Of a stretch of 8,747 nt of DNA, positions 1-5,508 are shown piece after piece. Source of the DNA: an uncultured Clostridia bacterium. Lineage in GTDB: Bacteria > Bacillota > Clostridia > Oscillospirales > Acutalibacteraceae. Location of the stretch: positions 1 to 8,747 of the forward strand of contig CAMVYG010000083.1 of the NCBI GenBank assembly GCA_947171615.1, read 5' to 3'. The position numbers and the translations under genes were made by a program. How positions within the stretch are numbered: the stretch's first letter is position 1; every line of letters starts with the position of its first letter. Below the pieces are notes generated by a model. The model did no database searches. It was not told the DNA's origin and saw only the letters and a list, made by a program, of their open reading frames with translations.

Positions 1-303
1 AAGATAGAATCGAGATTCTTCGAGAAGATACAAAGTATCTTTTTCTCAGCATAATAACAGCGTGTAGTAGTAATTAGCTCGATAATTTATAGTTTATTAT
101 TTTTGCTTCTGGTCGGGTCGTTCACCTTTTGTCAGGGTTCACTTTCTTCCCGAATTGGGTGCAGCGGCACGCTGCTAAACTATGATTTATCATTCCCTGT
201 TTCTTGTCATTTCTTGCTTCACTCGGACTCCCGAATAGCAGAAACCGGCGGGTACACAGATGTTTGCTCCGCAATTATCTGTCCTTTCTCTAACAATTAA
301 TAC
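1..303. other. Noncoding spacer beyond remB, filled with repeat modules
   Basis: No convincing gene lies here; the one open frame (103-300, plus strand) runs through repeat sequence and resembles no family. The stretch holds a repeat-hairpin copy (8-59) and, on the opposite strand, a longer composite of modules (181-313) shared with 2034-2168. Similar sequence to 8411-8440 appears near 105-125 (TTTTTGC followed by CTGGTCG). I see no clear promoter or terminator. Confidence 0.7.
8..59 (+). repeat. Palindromic dispersed repeat, copy A
   Basis: The copy begins TCGAGATTCTTCGAG. It contains the hairpin AAGATAC-AAA-GTATCTT (25-41), closed further by GAG (22-24) and CTC (45-47) across a TTT bulge, and ends in a diverged CAGCATAATAACA. 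Its stem differs from copies B and C by one compensated A-T for C-G pair. Confidence 0.75.
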
Positions 304-313
304 CTAACGACTA
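181..313 (-). repeat. Composite repeat, minus-strand copy
   Basis: Read on the minus strand, the landmarks are TAGTCGTTAG (313-304), TTAGAGAAAGG (about 293-283), an imperfect hairpin with 11-base arms (281-257), GCCGG, CTGCTATTCG, a diverged AATGACA (about 211-205), and AATGATAAATCAT near 195-183. The same landmarks occur in the same order at 2034-2168 on the plus strand. The remB stop codon lies within its first module. Confidence 0.65.
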
Positions 314-582
314 AAAACTATGCCCTCCAGCGAACCGCTTTTTGCCCTGCGAAGCAGAGTAGAGGGGGCGATCTGAGAAATATAGATGGTCTGCTTTCCG
401 TCCTTTTCACAGACAATAAAGGATTTCGGAAGCTCCATTGACACGTTTTTGACTCTTTTTTCCTTCTGCGCGTTTCCAAGAAACTTTTTTGTGTGCTTTG
501 ATACTGTGGAATTATCCAAATCAAACACACCTATGATCTCATCTGTTCTTACAACTGTATTTTGTCCTAAGTGCAGATACAT
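304..582 (-). CDS. remB: Extracellular matrix / DUF370 regulator, RemB-like (YaaB)
   Basis: This 92-residue protein belongs to the DUF370 family, whose Bacillus subtilis member RemB (YaaB) lies at the same place, directly after recF. Visible family features are the N-terminal MYLHLGQNTVVRTDEIIGVF strand pattern, FDLDNSTVS near residues 20-27, and the later stretch KSFIVCEKDGK followed by TIYISQIAPSTLLRR (about residues 53-79). In B. subtilis, RemA and RemB are linked to activation of biofilm-matrix genes, and RemA binds DNA; the role here is inferred from that. The ATG directly follows the recF TAA with no gap. Its ribosome-binding site (GGAGGAAG, about 590-597 on the minus strand) lies inside the recF end, so the two are probably translationally coupled. 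The TAG stop lies inside a dispersed repeat (304-313). Identity is firm at family level; function is inferred. Confidence 0.9.
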   Translation of the reverse strand: MYLHLGQNTVVRTDEIIGVFDLDNSTVSKHTKKFLGNAQKEKRVKNVSMELPKSFIVCEKDGKQTIYISQIAPSTLLRRAKSGSLEGIVFSR

Positions 583-1716
583 TTATCCAACTTCCTCCGG
601 CTGTACCTTCCCCGCCTCCACATGAAAGCGCTTTCCCGTTTCCTGCAGGCTGACCGTTTCCGGACTGCAGCAGGTGATAAAGACCTGACGGCCGTGCAAA
701 TGATTTAATAAATAATCCTGACGGCTTTGGTCCAGCTCGCTCATAACGTCATCTAAAAGAACGATAGGCGTTTCCCCGGAAATTCCGGCAAGAGTTTCCG
801 CCTCGGCCAGCTTCATGGCTAAAACCGCGCTTCGCTGCTGTCCCTGAGAGCCGTAAGCCCTGGCGGAAATGTGGTTCAGTTCCAGCTCCAGATCGTCCCG
901 GTGCGGGCCGCAGGAGGTAAAGCCGGAACGCATGTCGGAACGGAGAAACCGCTTTAATTCCTTCAAAAAGGCTTCTTCCGCTTCCTGCAAAGAAAAGTTT
1001 TCCACAGAAAGCTTTACCGATGGGGAATACCGGACGCCAATGGCCTCCTTCCCCTTTGAAATACCATCATAGATAGCCTGCACCTTTGGAGCCAGCTTAT
1101 CCACATACTCTTTTCTTTCCATCATGACCCCTGCGCCCAGCTTTGCAAGACGCTGATCCCACACTTCCAGAGTATCCTGAAGCTCGGGAAAGCGGGAAAT
1201 ATCTTTAAGAAGAGCATTTCTTTGAAGCAATGTGCGGTTATAGGTGCTGAGCATTCTGGCAAAGCTGGGCTTCAGCTGACAGAGAGCGCCGTCCAAAAAG
1301 CCCCGGCGGCGGGAAGGCCCTTCTTTTACCAGCAGAAGGTGTTCCGGGGAAAAGATCACAGCCCGTACCTTCCCTACCAGCGCGGAACCGGTTTTTTTCC
1401 TGACCCCATTGATCACAGAGCTTCTTCTGCCGTTTTCAATGTGAAGAATTGCTTTCTGCGGCCTTTCCTCACTGAAGAAATCCAAGGCAAGAGAGGCGGC
1501 AGAAGCGTTTTCCCCCGTTTTCCGATCCAGGCGGGGCAGTTCTCCGTCCTTTGCTCCACGAAAGGAATGACCTCCCGTAAAAAGCCACAAGGCTTCCAAA
1601 AGATTGGTTTTTCCCTGGGCATTGTCTCCGTAAATAACATTGACCCCTTCGCAGGGGAACAACTCCCCGTCTTCCAAATTTCGAAACTGCAAAGTGCCAA
1701 GGCGCTGTACAACCAT
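583..1716 (-). CDS. recF: DNA replication and repair protein RecF
   Basis: RecF is an SMC/ABC-like ATPase that, with RecO and RecR, loads RecA onto gapped single-stranded DNA at stalled forks. From the chosen start the protein has 377 residues, close to the usual 360-380. Walker A is GDNAQGKTN (about 30-38), GPHRDDLEL lies at 270-278, the ABC signature is GSQGQQRS (289-296), and Walker B is VLLDDVMSELD (319-329). Nothing essential is missing. Two ATGs compete. The one at 1722 would overlap the yaaA stop by 4 bases, but AGGTGG (1724-1729) would sit only about 1 base from it. The one at 1716 has AGGTGG at about 7 bases and gives an N-terminus (MVVQRL) matching other RecF proteins, so I chose it. 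It lies 2 bases after yaaA and is presumably cotranscribed with it. The coding sequence contains one perfect DnaA-box 9-mer (1097-1105). Confidence 0.97.
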   Translation of the reverse strand: MVVQRLGTLQFRNLEDGELFPCEGVNVIYGDNAQGKTNLLEALWLFTGGHSFRGAKDGELPRLDRKTGENASAASLALDFFSEERPQKAILHIENGRRSSVINGVRKKTGSALVGKVRAVIFSPEHLLLVKEGPSRRRGFLDGALCQLKPSFARMLSTYNRTLLQRNALLKDISRFPELQDTLEVWDQRLAKLGAGVMMERKEYVDKLAPKVQAIYDGISKGKEAIGVRYSPSVKLSVENFSLQEAEEAFLKELKRFLRSDMRSGFTSCGPHRDDLELELNHISARAYGSQGQQRSAVLAMKLAEAETLAGISGETPIVLLDDVMSELDQSRQDYLLNHLHGRQVFITCCSPETVSLQETGKRFHVEAGKVQPEEVG

Positions 1717-1718
1717 GG

Positions 1719-1925
1719 TCATTCCACCTGAAACTGTGCTCCGGCATAAGCTACTTCATCGCCGGGGCGCAGTTTTTTTCCGCGCATCAGGCAGATTTCA
1801 CCGTTTACCAGTACCTCGCCGTTTTGAATGGCAAATTTCGCCTGTCCACCGGTGTCTACCGTGCCGGAAAGCTTCAGAAAGGAGTCCAGCCGGATAAATT
1901 CAGTTTCTATTTTGATTTTTTCCAC
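1719..1925 (-). CDS. yaaA: S4-domain RNA-binding protein YaaA (RlbA-like)
   Basis: This small 68-residue S4-domain protein sits between dnaN and recF, exactly where Bacillus subtilis has yaaA (also called rlbA). The S4 fold is recognisable in FIRLDSFLKLSG, the GGQAKFAI helix, GEVLVNGEI and the RGKKLRPGDEV turn (about residues 10-60). S4 domains bind structured RNA, and the B. subtilis protein has been linked to ribosome assembly; the role here is inferred from that. The start is GTG (1923-1925), with AAGGAGC at 1936-1942 about 10 bases upstream. That spacing is somewhat long, but no better start exists. It is separated from dnaN by a 260-base repeat-filled spacer. It should not be confused with the unrelated E. 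coli YaaA of the peroxide response. Confidence 0.92.
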   Translation of the reverse strand: MEKIKIETEFIRLDSFLKLSGTVDTGGQAKFAIQNGEVLVNGEICLMRGKKLRPGDEVAYAGAQFQVE

Positions 1926-1943
1926 AGAGACCGACGCTCCTTG

Positions 1944-1995
1944 TTTAGATGCTGGATGTTAGATTCTGGATGATGGTGGCGCCGCACTGCGGCGC
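1944..1995 (+). repeat. TAGATG leader plus perfect G/C hairpin
   Basis: TTTAGATGCTGGATG (1944-1958) resembles TTTAGATGTTGGATA at 8086-8100. It is followed by the exact hairpin GCGCCGC-ACT-GCGGCGC (1979-1995). No T-tract follows on either strand, so it is not a standard terminator. Confidence 0.55.
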
Positions 1996-2033
1996 AAAGT
2001 AAAAAAGGAAAATAACGTTTTTTGTTCGTTCCT

Positions 2034-2168
2034 TAGTCGTTAGAGAAAGGCCAGATGATTACGAAGCAATCATCTGCTTACCGCCGGTCACTGCTAATCG
2101 AGATTCCTTGAGAAGATCCGAAGGATCTTTTGCTCGGCAATGACAGTAAGGAATGATTGATAAATCAT
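2034..2168 (+). repeat. Composite repeat, plus-strand copy (contains copy B)
   Basis: In order: TAGTCGTTAGAGAAAGG (2034-2050); a hairpin with perfect 9-base arms CAGATGATT/AATCATCTG and loop ACGAAGC (2052-2076); GCCGGTCACTGC; repeat copy B (2096-2145) with hairpin AAGATCC-GAA-GGATCTT (2113-2129); and the small palindrome ATGATT-GATA-AATCAT (2153-2168). It is inverted relative to 181-313, with yaaA, recF and remB between them. Confidence 0.75.
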
Positions 2169-2185
2169 ACTTAATAAAAGCTTTC

Positions 2186-3289
2186 TCAGTCGTTTTTCAA
2201 TCTGACAGGCAAAACCAGGAACAGGAAATTTTCCCCATCCTTCGGAACGATCTTCATGGGACTCAGAGGGCCGCCCAGTTGGATTTTTACCTCGTCGCAC
2301 TCTGTATTCCGCAGAGCATCCAGCAGATAGCGGTTATTAAAGCCGATCTCCACATCGTCTCCTGTGATCTCAGCCGTCAGCTGATCACTGGCCCGGCCCA
2401 TGGCGGTAGTACAGAGCAGCTTGACCTCATCGTCAGAAAATTGGCAGCGCACCGGGCTCTTTAAACGGTCTGTAATCAAAAGGGAAACACGCTCCACACT
2501 TTCGATCACTTCTCTGGTTTTGACCACTACTTCCGTCTTGCTGTCCGGCGGGATCGCCGCTTTATAATTGAGGAATTCACCTTCCAGCAAACTGGAGATC
2601 ACGGTATAATTTTCAATGTGGAACAGAATATGACGGCGGCCTGCGGAAATTTCCACAGTATCGTCGGTATCCTTTAAAAGCCGCAGAATCTCACCCAGGG
2701 TTTTTCCGGGAGCCACAAAGGAAATATCTTCTTTAAATTCCACCGGCTCGCTGCGCTTTGCCAGACGATAGCCGTCTACGGATACCACGTCCAGAATTCC
2801 GTTTTCCATATGGAACAGGCTGCCCTGGTGAATGGGCTTTGCGTCGCTTTCAGCCACGGCAAACAGGGTTTGGCGGATCATGCTTTTCAAAACATTGGAG
2901 GGAAGCTCGATTTTTGTGGAATCTGTCAGCTTCGGCAGTTCCGGAAATTCCTGAGCTGATGTGGAAATAATGGAAAATTTGCTGTAGCCGCTTTCAATGG
3001 AAGCCATATTTTTTTCATCTACCGTAACGGTGACGGTTTCATCCGGCGTTTTCCGCACGATGTCGGAAAAGATCTTTGCTGTCAGCGCTGCTTTTCCGGG
3101 CTCCTCCACCCTGGCCGGGATTACGGTGGTCATACCCAGCTCCAAATCATAGGCACACAGCTCCAGACTGCTTTCGGAAGCAGTAAGCAGAATACATTCC
3201 AAAGCCGGGATCGAGGTTTTGCTGGAAACTGCCCTCTGAATATTGGAAACTGCCTCCGTAATATCGTTTTTATTGACTGTAAATTTCAT
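2186..3289 (-). CDS. dnaN: DNA polymerase III subunit beta (sliding clamp)
   Basis: The beta clamp forms a ring dimer around DNA and tethers the replicative polymerase and many repair factors. The 367-residue protein matches the family length (366-380) and has the three-domain clamp layout. Typical stretches are MKFTVNKNDITEAVSNIQRA at the N-terminus, SIPALECILLTA, GSLFHMENGILDVVSVDGYR in the middle domain, and a C-terminus ending LFLVLPVRLKND, equivalent to the conserved clamp tail. The reading frame can be extended upstream to a TTG at 3322, adding MFQSRPERNSS. The ATG at 3289 is preferred because AAAGGA (3298-3303) lies at good spacing and the family begins MKF. The upstream 274 bases are the probable origin; dnaN is likely read from the dnaA promoter and possibly from one of its own, which I could not place. 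Confidence 0.98.
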   Translation of the reverse strand: MKFTVNKNDITEAVSNIQRAVSSKTSIPALECILLTASESSLELCAYDLELGMTTVIPARVEEPGKAALTAKIFSDIVRKTPDETVTVTVDEKNMASIESGYSKFSIISTSAQEFPELPKLTDSTKIELPSNVLKSMIRQTLFAVAESDAKPIHQGSLFHMENGILDVVSVDGYRLAKRSEPVEFKEDISFVAPGKTLGEILRLLKDTDDTVEISAGRRHILFHIENYTVISSLLEGEFLNYKAAIPPDSKTEVVVKTREVIESVERVSLLITDRLKSPVRCQFSDDEVKLLCTTAMGRASDQLTAEITGDDVEIGFNNRYLLDALRNTECDEVKIQLGGPLSPMKIVPKDGENFLFLVLPVRLKND

Positions 3290-3563
3290 GCTGCTGTTCC
3301 TTTCCGGTCTGCTCTGAAACAAACCTGTCTATTTTTCCTGAAGGTCCTGTAATAGCTTTTATAGTAAGATAGATTTAGAAGTCTTAGTAGGGGATGTTAA
3401 ATTGTGTAAAACAGGATAGGATGCCCGGAAACACTGAAAATATTCCAGGAAATTTTTTCAAACAGGGCTGTGAAGAAATTGTGAAGGAAGTGAAGAAAAA
3501 AATTTTTTTCCACAGCCCTGTGAAAGAACGAAAGTGGAATGTTGAAAAAACGGTGTAAAAATT
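3290..3563. other. Probable chromosomal replication origin (oriC) between dnaA and dnaN
   Basis: The 274-base spacer has the parts expected of a Firmicutes origin. DnaA-box-like 9-mers, read on the minus strand unless noted, are TTTTACACC (3552-3560), TCTTTCACA (3519-3527), TTTTCCACA on the plus strand (3506-3514), TTCTTCACT (3489-3497), TCCTTCACA (3480-3488), TTCTTCACA (3469-3477) and TTTTACACA (3403-3411). None is the perfect TTATCCACA; the best matches are TTTTCCACA and TTTTACACA. An A7T7 tract lies at 3496-3509. An 11-base inverted repeat, ACAGGGCTGTG (3462-3472) with its complement (3511-3521), brackets the box cluster. Past the last box, towards dnaN, come a G run (3390-3393) and phased TAG triplets, then AT-rich DNA (about 3340-3366). 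The origin role is inferred from position and these motifs. Confidence 0.8.
3370..3411 (-). promoter_or_regulatory. Candidate origin unwinding module: DnaA box plus DnaA-trio-like repeats
   Basis: Read on the minus strand towards dnaN: the box TTTTACACA (3411-3403), a 12-base spacer ending in CCCC, then triplets CTA CTA AGA CTT CTA AAT CTA (3390 down to 3370). Four of seven triplets are CTA (TAG on the plus strand), all in one three-base phase, and a fifth (AAG on the plus strand) fits a relaxed pattern. In Bacillus subtilis a DnaA box followed by a G/C-rich gap and repeated 3'-GAT-5' trinucleotides guides the DnaA filament along one strand to open the helix. The match here in order and location is good, but function is inferred. 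Confidence 0.6.
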
Positions 3564-4877
3564 TTAATGGCTCCGCACATTTTTAATAATGTCGTTTACA
3601 ATGTTTCGGGTGTGAGAATCGTTGTTTACCTTTTTCTCCACCTGGCGAATGGCATAAACTACAGTGGAATGGTCTCTTCCGCCAAAGGTTTCCCCGATAT
3701 CCACCATGGAAAGATCTGTGATCTCCCGTACAATATACATGGAGATCTGCCTTGCTCCGGAGATATTGGAATTTCTTTTTTGAGAAAGGATATCTTCGGG
3801 CGTTACATTTCCGTAGGTTCTCGCCACTTCCTCCACAATACGCTCCACTGTGATGGGGGTGGGCTGGCTGTTGTTGATAATATCGCTGATCGCCGCCTGG
3901 GCAGTGGCAATATTGATGGGCTTGTCTTCCAGAAGGTGGAAGGCCCGCAGTTTTTTTACGGCGCCCTCCAGCTGGCGGATATTATTTTTCAGCTTTGTGG
4001 CAATATATTCTGAGACGTTATTGGGAAGATCAAAACCAAGAGATTCCGCTTTTTTAATGACAATGGCGGTGCGGGTTTCAAAATCTGGCACGCCGATGTC
4101 CGCGATCAGACCTGATTCAAAGCGGGATTGAAGGCGCTCTTCCAATGTGGCGATCTCTTTTGGGGGGCGATCAGAGGTGAGTACGATCTGCTTTTTTGCC
4201 TCGTGCAAAGTTTCATAGGTATGAAAAAACTCTTCCTGAGTGGAATTTTTTCCGGCGATGAACTGTACGTCGTCAAACAGCAGAAGATCTACCGTGCGGT
4301 ACTTTTCCCGAATAGCGGGCATAGTGCCGCCCTTGATGCCCTCGATGACCTCGTTTGCGAAATGCTCGCCCTTGATATAAAGGGTAGTGAGGTTTGGAAA
4401 ATTCTTTTTGAATTTATTTGCCACGGCATTGAGAAGATGAGTTTTCCCAAGGCCGGGGTTTCCGTAGATAAACAGAGGGTTATACAGCACAGCCGGCTGT
4501 GCCGCTACTGCCTGGCAGGCGGCGTGGGTAAAGCTGTTTGATGGACCCACCACAAAATTTTCAAAAGTGAAGTCCTCACTTTTTTCTTCCGCAGGATCCT
4601 TCGGTTGTTTTCGCTCCGGCTTTTCCTCCTGTACACAAAGGGAAAAACTGATCTTGGGACCATACACGCTTTGAACTGCCTCCTGCAAAAGATCACTGTA
4701 GCAGCGCAGGAGCGTATTTTTATGAAATTCATTTGGCGCTTCAATAATGGCCAGACCCTGCTCAAAATCCAATGAAACGGGCTTGAGCCGGCTGAACCAG
4801 GTCTTATATGCCACATCTGTGATCCGGGACTGGCAGAAATCGCAGATCAATTCCCAGGTTTGGTCGAAAGAATCCAA
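3564..4877 (-). CDS. dnaA: Chromosomal replication initiator DnaA
   Basis: DnaA is the AAA+ initiator that binds DnaA boxes and melts the origin. It has 437 residues. Domain I covers about 1-80 (WFSRLKPVSL, FHKNTLLRCYSDLL) and interacts with helicase and regulators. Domain II is a short charged linker (about 82-103). The AAA+ core has Walker A GNPGLGKTH (139-147), Walker B LLLFDDVQ (198-205), sensor 1 LTSDRPP (233-239), the arginine-finger box ERLQSRFESGL (247-257) and sensor 2 NIRQLEGA (299-306). Domain IV ends with the DNA-binding signature DIGETFGGRDHSTVVYAI (393-410). Nothing is missing. The start is TTG (4875-4877), with GGAGGG at 4884-4889 correctly spaced; no ATG fits the family N-terminus. 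It is divergent from rpmH. A rare start codon may limit its translation. Confidence 0.98.
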   Translation of the reverse strand: MDSFDQTWELICDFCQSRITDVAYKTWFSRLKPVSLDFEQGLAIIEAPNEFHKNTLLRCYSDLLQEAVQSVYGPKISFSLCVQEEKPERKQPKDPAEEKSEDFTFENFVVGPSNSFTHAACQAVAAQPAVLYNPLFIYGNPGLGKTHLLNAVANKFKKNFPNLTTLYIKGEHFANEVIEGIKGGTMPAIREKYRTVDLLLFDDVQFIAGKNSTQEEFFHTYETLHEAKKQIVLTSDRPPKEIATLEERLQSRFESGLIADIGVPDFETRTAIVIKKAESLGFDLPNNVSEYIATKLKNNIRQLEGAVKKLRAFHLLEDKPINIATAQAAISDIINNSQPTPITVERIVEEVARTYGNVTPEDILSQKRNSNISGARQISMYIVREITDLSMVDIGETFGGRDHSTVVYAIRQVEKKVNNDSHTRNIVNDIIKNVRSH

Positions 4878-4883
4878 GGTGTT

Positions 4884-4889
4884 CCCTCC
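4884..4889 (-). promoter_or_regulatory. Ribosome-binding site fixing the dnaA TTG start
   Basis: Minus-strand GGAGGG lies about 6 bases upstream of the TTG at 4875-4877. This strong Shine-Dalgarno match supports the non-ATG start for DnaA. Confidence 0.8.
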
Positions 4890-4931
4890 AGAAAACAGTT
4901 TCTAATAGAAATCAGTATCTTCGGCCTGCAC

Positions 4932-4968
4932 TCTCCCCATGAAACGAACTCTCCGGGGAAAGGGGAGA
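4932..4968 (-). other. Possible hairpin in the dnaA leader
   Basis: A 7-base inverted repeat, TCTCCCC (4932-4938) and GGGGAGA (4962-4968), encloses 23 bases in the stretch between the dnaA promoter candidate and its ribosome-binding site. In the leader RNA this could form a G/C-rich stem. No U-tract follows, so it is not a terminator. A regulatory role is speculative. Confidence 0.35.
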
Positions 4969-4990
4969 AAAATGCCGATATACAAATAAG

Positions 4991-4999
4991 AGTATAACA
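4991..4999 (-). promoter_or_regulatory. Candidate extended -10 promoter of dnaA
   Basis: On the minus strand TGtTATACT is an extended -10 element (TGn plus a hexamer one base from TATAAT). No good -35 is seen at 16-18 bases, as is usual for extended -10 promoters. Transcription would start near 4984, giving a leader of roughly 105 bases before the dnaA start. Confidence 0.5.
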
Positions 5000-5040
5000 T
5001 AAATAGGAAGGTTTTGCACTAGAAAATTCAAAAAAATTTT

Positions 5041-5067
5041 CGGAAAACCCGGAAATTTCGTTTTCCG
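5041..5067. repeat. 8-base inverted repeat in the dnaA-rpmH spacer
   Basis: CGGAAAAC (5041-5048) and GTTTTCCG (5060-5067) are exact inverted copies separated by 11 bases. The repeat lies upstream of the dnaA promoter candidate, so it may be a protein-binding site. No family is assigned. Confidence 0.4.
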
Positions 5068-5070
5068 GTA

Positions 5071-5094
5071 AAAAGCACAATTTATTGTGTTTTT
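5071..5094. promoter_or_regulatory. 24-base near-perfect palindrome, candidate operator
   Basis: The core CACAAT-TT-ATTGTG (5076-5089) is a perfect palindrome. It extends through AAAA/TTTT arms (5071-5074 and 5091-5094) with one mismatched position in each half. It lies midway between the divergent dnaA and rpmH promoters. It could be a dimeric regulator site. It could equally be a weak A/U hairpin, since a T-rich run follows on the plus strand. Confidence 0.4.
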
Positions 5095-5191
5095 CTTTTT
5101 CCAGAACGCTACTGATATTAGATTTTTAAGAAAAAGAAATGGGGAAAGAAAAGAACCGCTGTTTTTCCGGAGCAAAGAGTAAAAAATTTTG

Positions 5192-5221
5192 TTGACAGGG
5201 GCGGCAGGATTACTGTATAAT
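5192..5221 (+). promoter_or_regulatory. Sigma-A type promoter of rpmH
   Basis: A perfect -35 TTGACA (5192-5197) and a perfect -10 TATAAT (5216-5221) are separated by 18 bases. The expected start is near 5228, giving a leader of about 60 bases that ends in the ribosome-binding site AAAGGAGGG (5271-5279). This is the strongest promoter in the window, as expected for the rpmH operon. Confidence 0.9.
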
Positions 5222-5287
5222 ACTAAATCGCAAGGCATCAAATGTTGATCGTCTTTGGGAAAGAAGCCCGAAAGGAGGGTTTTTAGT

Positions 5288-5422
5288 ATGTTGAGAACCT
5301 ATCAGCCGAAGAAGCTTCACAGAAAGAAGGAGCATGGGTTCCGGAAGAGAATGTCCGATCGTAACGGACGCAAGGTACTTGCACGCCGCAGAGCAAAAGG
5401 CAGAGCGCGCCTTTCTTACTAA
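5288..5422 (+). CDS. rpmH: 50S ribosomal protein L34
   Basis: L34 is a tiny, strongly basic protein of the large ribosomal subunit that packs against 23S rRNA. The 44-residue sequence starts MLRTYQPKKLHRKKEHGFRK and ends in the Arg-rich tail RRRAKGRARLSY, which is diagnostic for the family. The length is the usual 44-45 residues. The ATG (5288-5290) lies 8 bases after a near-ideal AAAGGAGGG. It is the first gene of the rightward block, read from the TTGACA/TATAAT promoter, and is followed by a hairpin with a T-tract before rnpA. That would give more rpmH than rnpA message, matching the need for far more L34 than RNase P protein. Confidence 0.97.
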   Translation: MLRTYQPKKLHRKKEHGFRKRMSDRNGRKVLARRRAKGRARLSY

Positions 5423-5432
5423 GAGGCGCTTC

Positions 5433-5474
5433 AAAGGTCACCTCGCGTGGCCTTTCTTTGTTTTGTATTTTTTT
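5433..5474 (+). terminator. Intrinsic terminator or attenuator between rpmH and rnpA
   Basis: AAAGGTCAC (5433-5441) pairs with GTGGCCTTT (5447-5455) through nine pairs, one of them a G-U wobble, around a 5-base loop (CTCGC). A T-rich tract (5456-5474) follows. As no separate promoter for rnpA is evident, partial read-through is likely, making this an attenuator. Confidence 0.65.
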
Positions 5475-5508
5475 GACGTCGGCGGTGTACCGGGAAAGCG
5501 GTATCAGT

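Larger units (their letters stand above)
1926..2185. other. Noncoding spacer between dnaN and yaaA with repeat modules
   Basis: No gene is present in these 260 bases. They contain a TAGATG-leader with a G/C hairpin (1944-1995) and the plus-strand composite repeat (2034-2168). No strong promoter for yaaA-recF-remB is visible on the minus strand. Whether dnaN transcripts read through the several hairpins is open. Confidence 0.7.

Noticed and set aside
103..300. 65-codon plus-strand open frame
   Set aside because: It runs through the composite repeat, has no good ribosome-binding site and no recognisable protein features.
1222..1731. 169-codon open frame antisense to recF
   Set aside because: It lies wholly opposite a strongly conserved RecF sequence, and its translation resembles no family.
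3290..3322. Upstream TTG start for dnaN adding 11 residues
   Set aside because: The ATG at 3289 has a well-spaced AAAGGA and matches the family N-terminus.
3567..4013. 148-codon open frame antisense to dnaA
   Set aside because: It is opposite the conserved DnaA domains III-IV, so it is a shadow of that coding sequence.
5076..5089. Rex-type redox operator
   Set aside because: Rex sites read TTGTG then CACAA; here the half-sites are in the reverse order and the spacing differs.
5458..5508. Upstream TTG start for rnpA
   Set aside because: It falls in the hairpin and T-tract of the attenuator, and the added residues do not fit RnpA.
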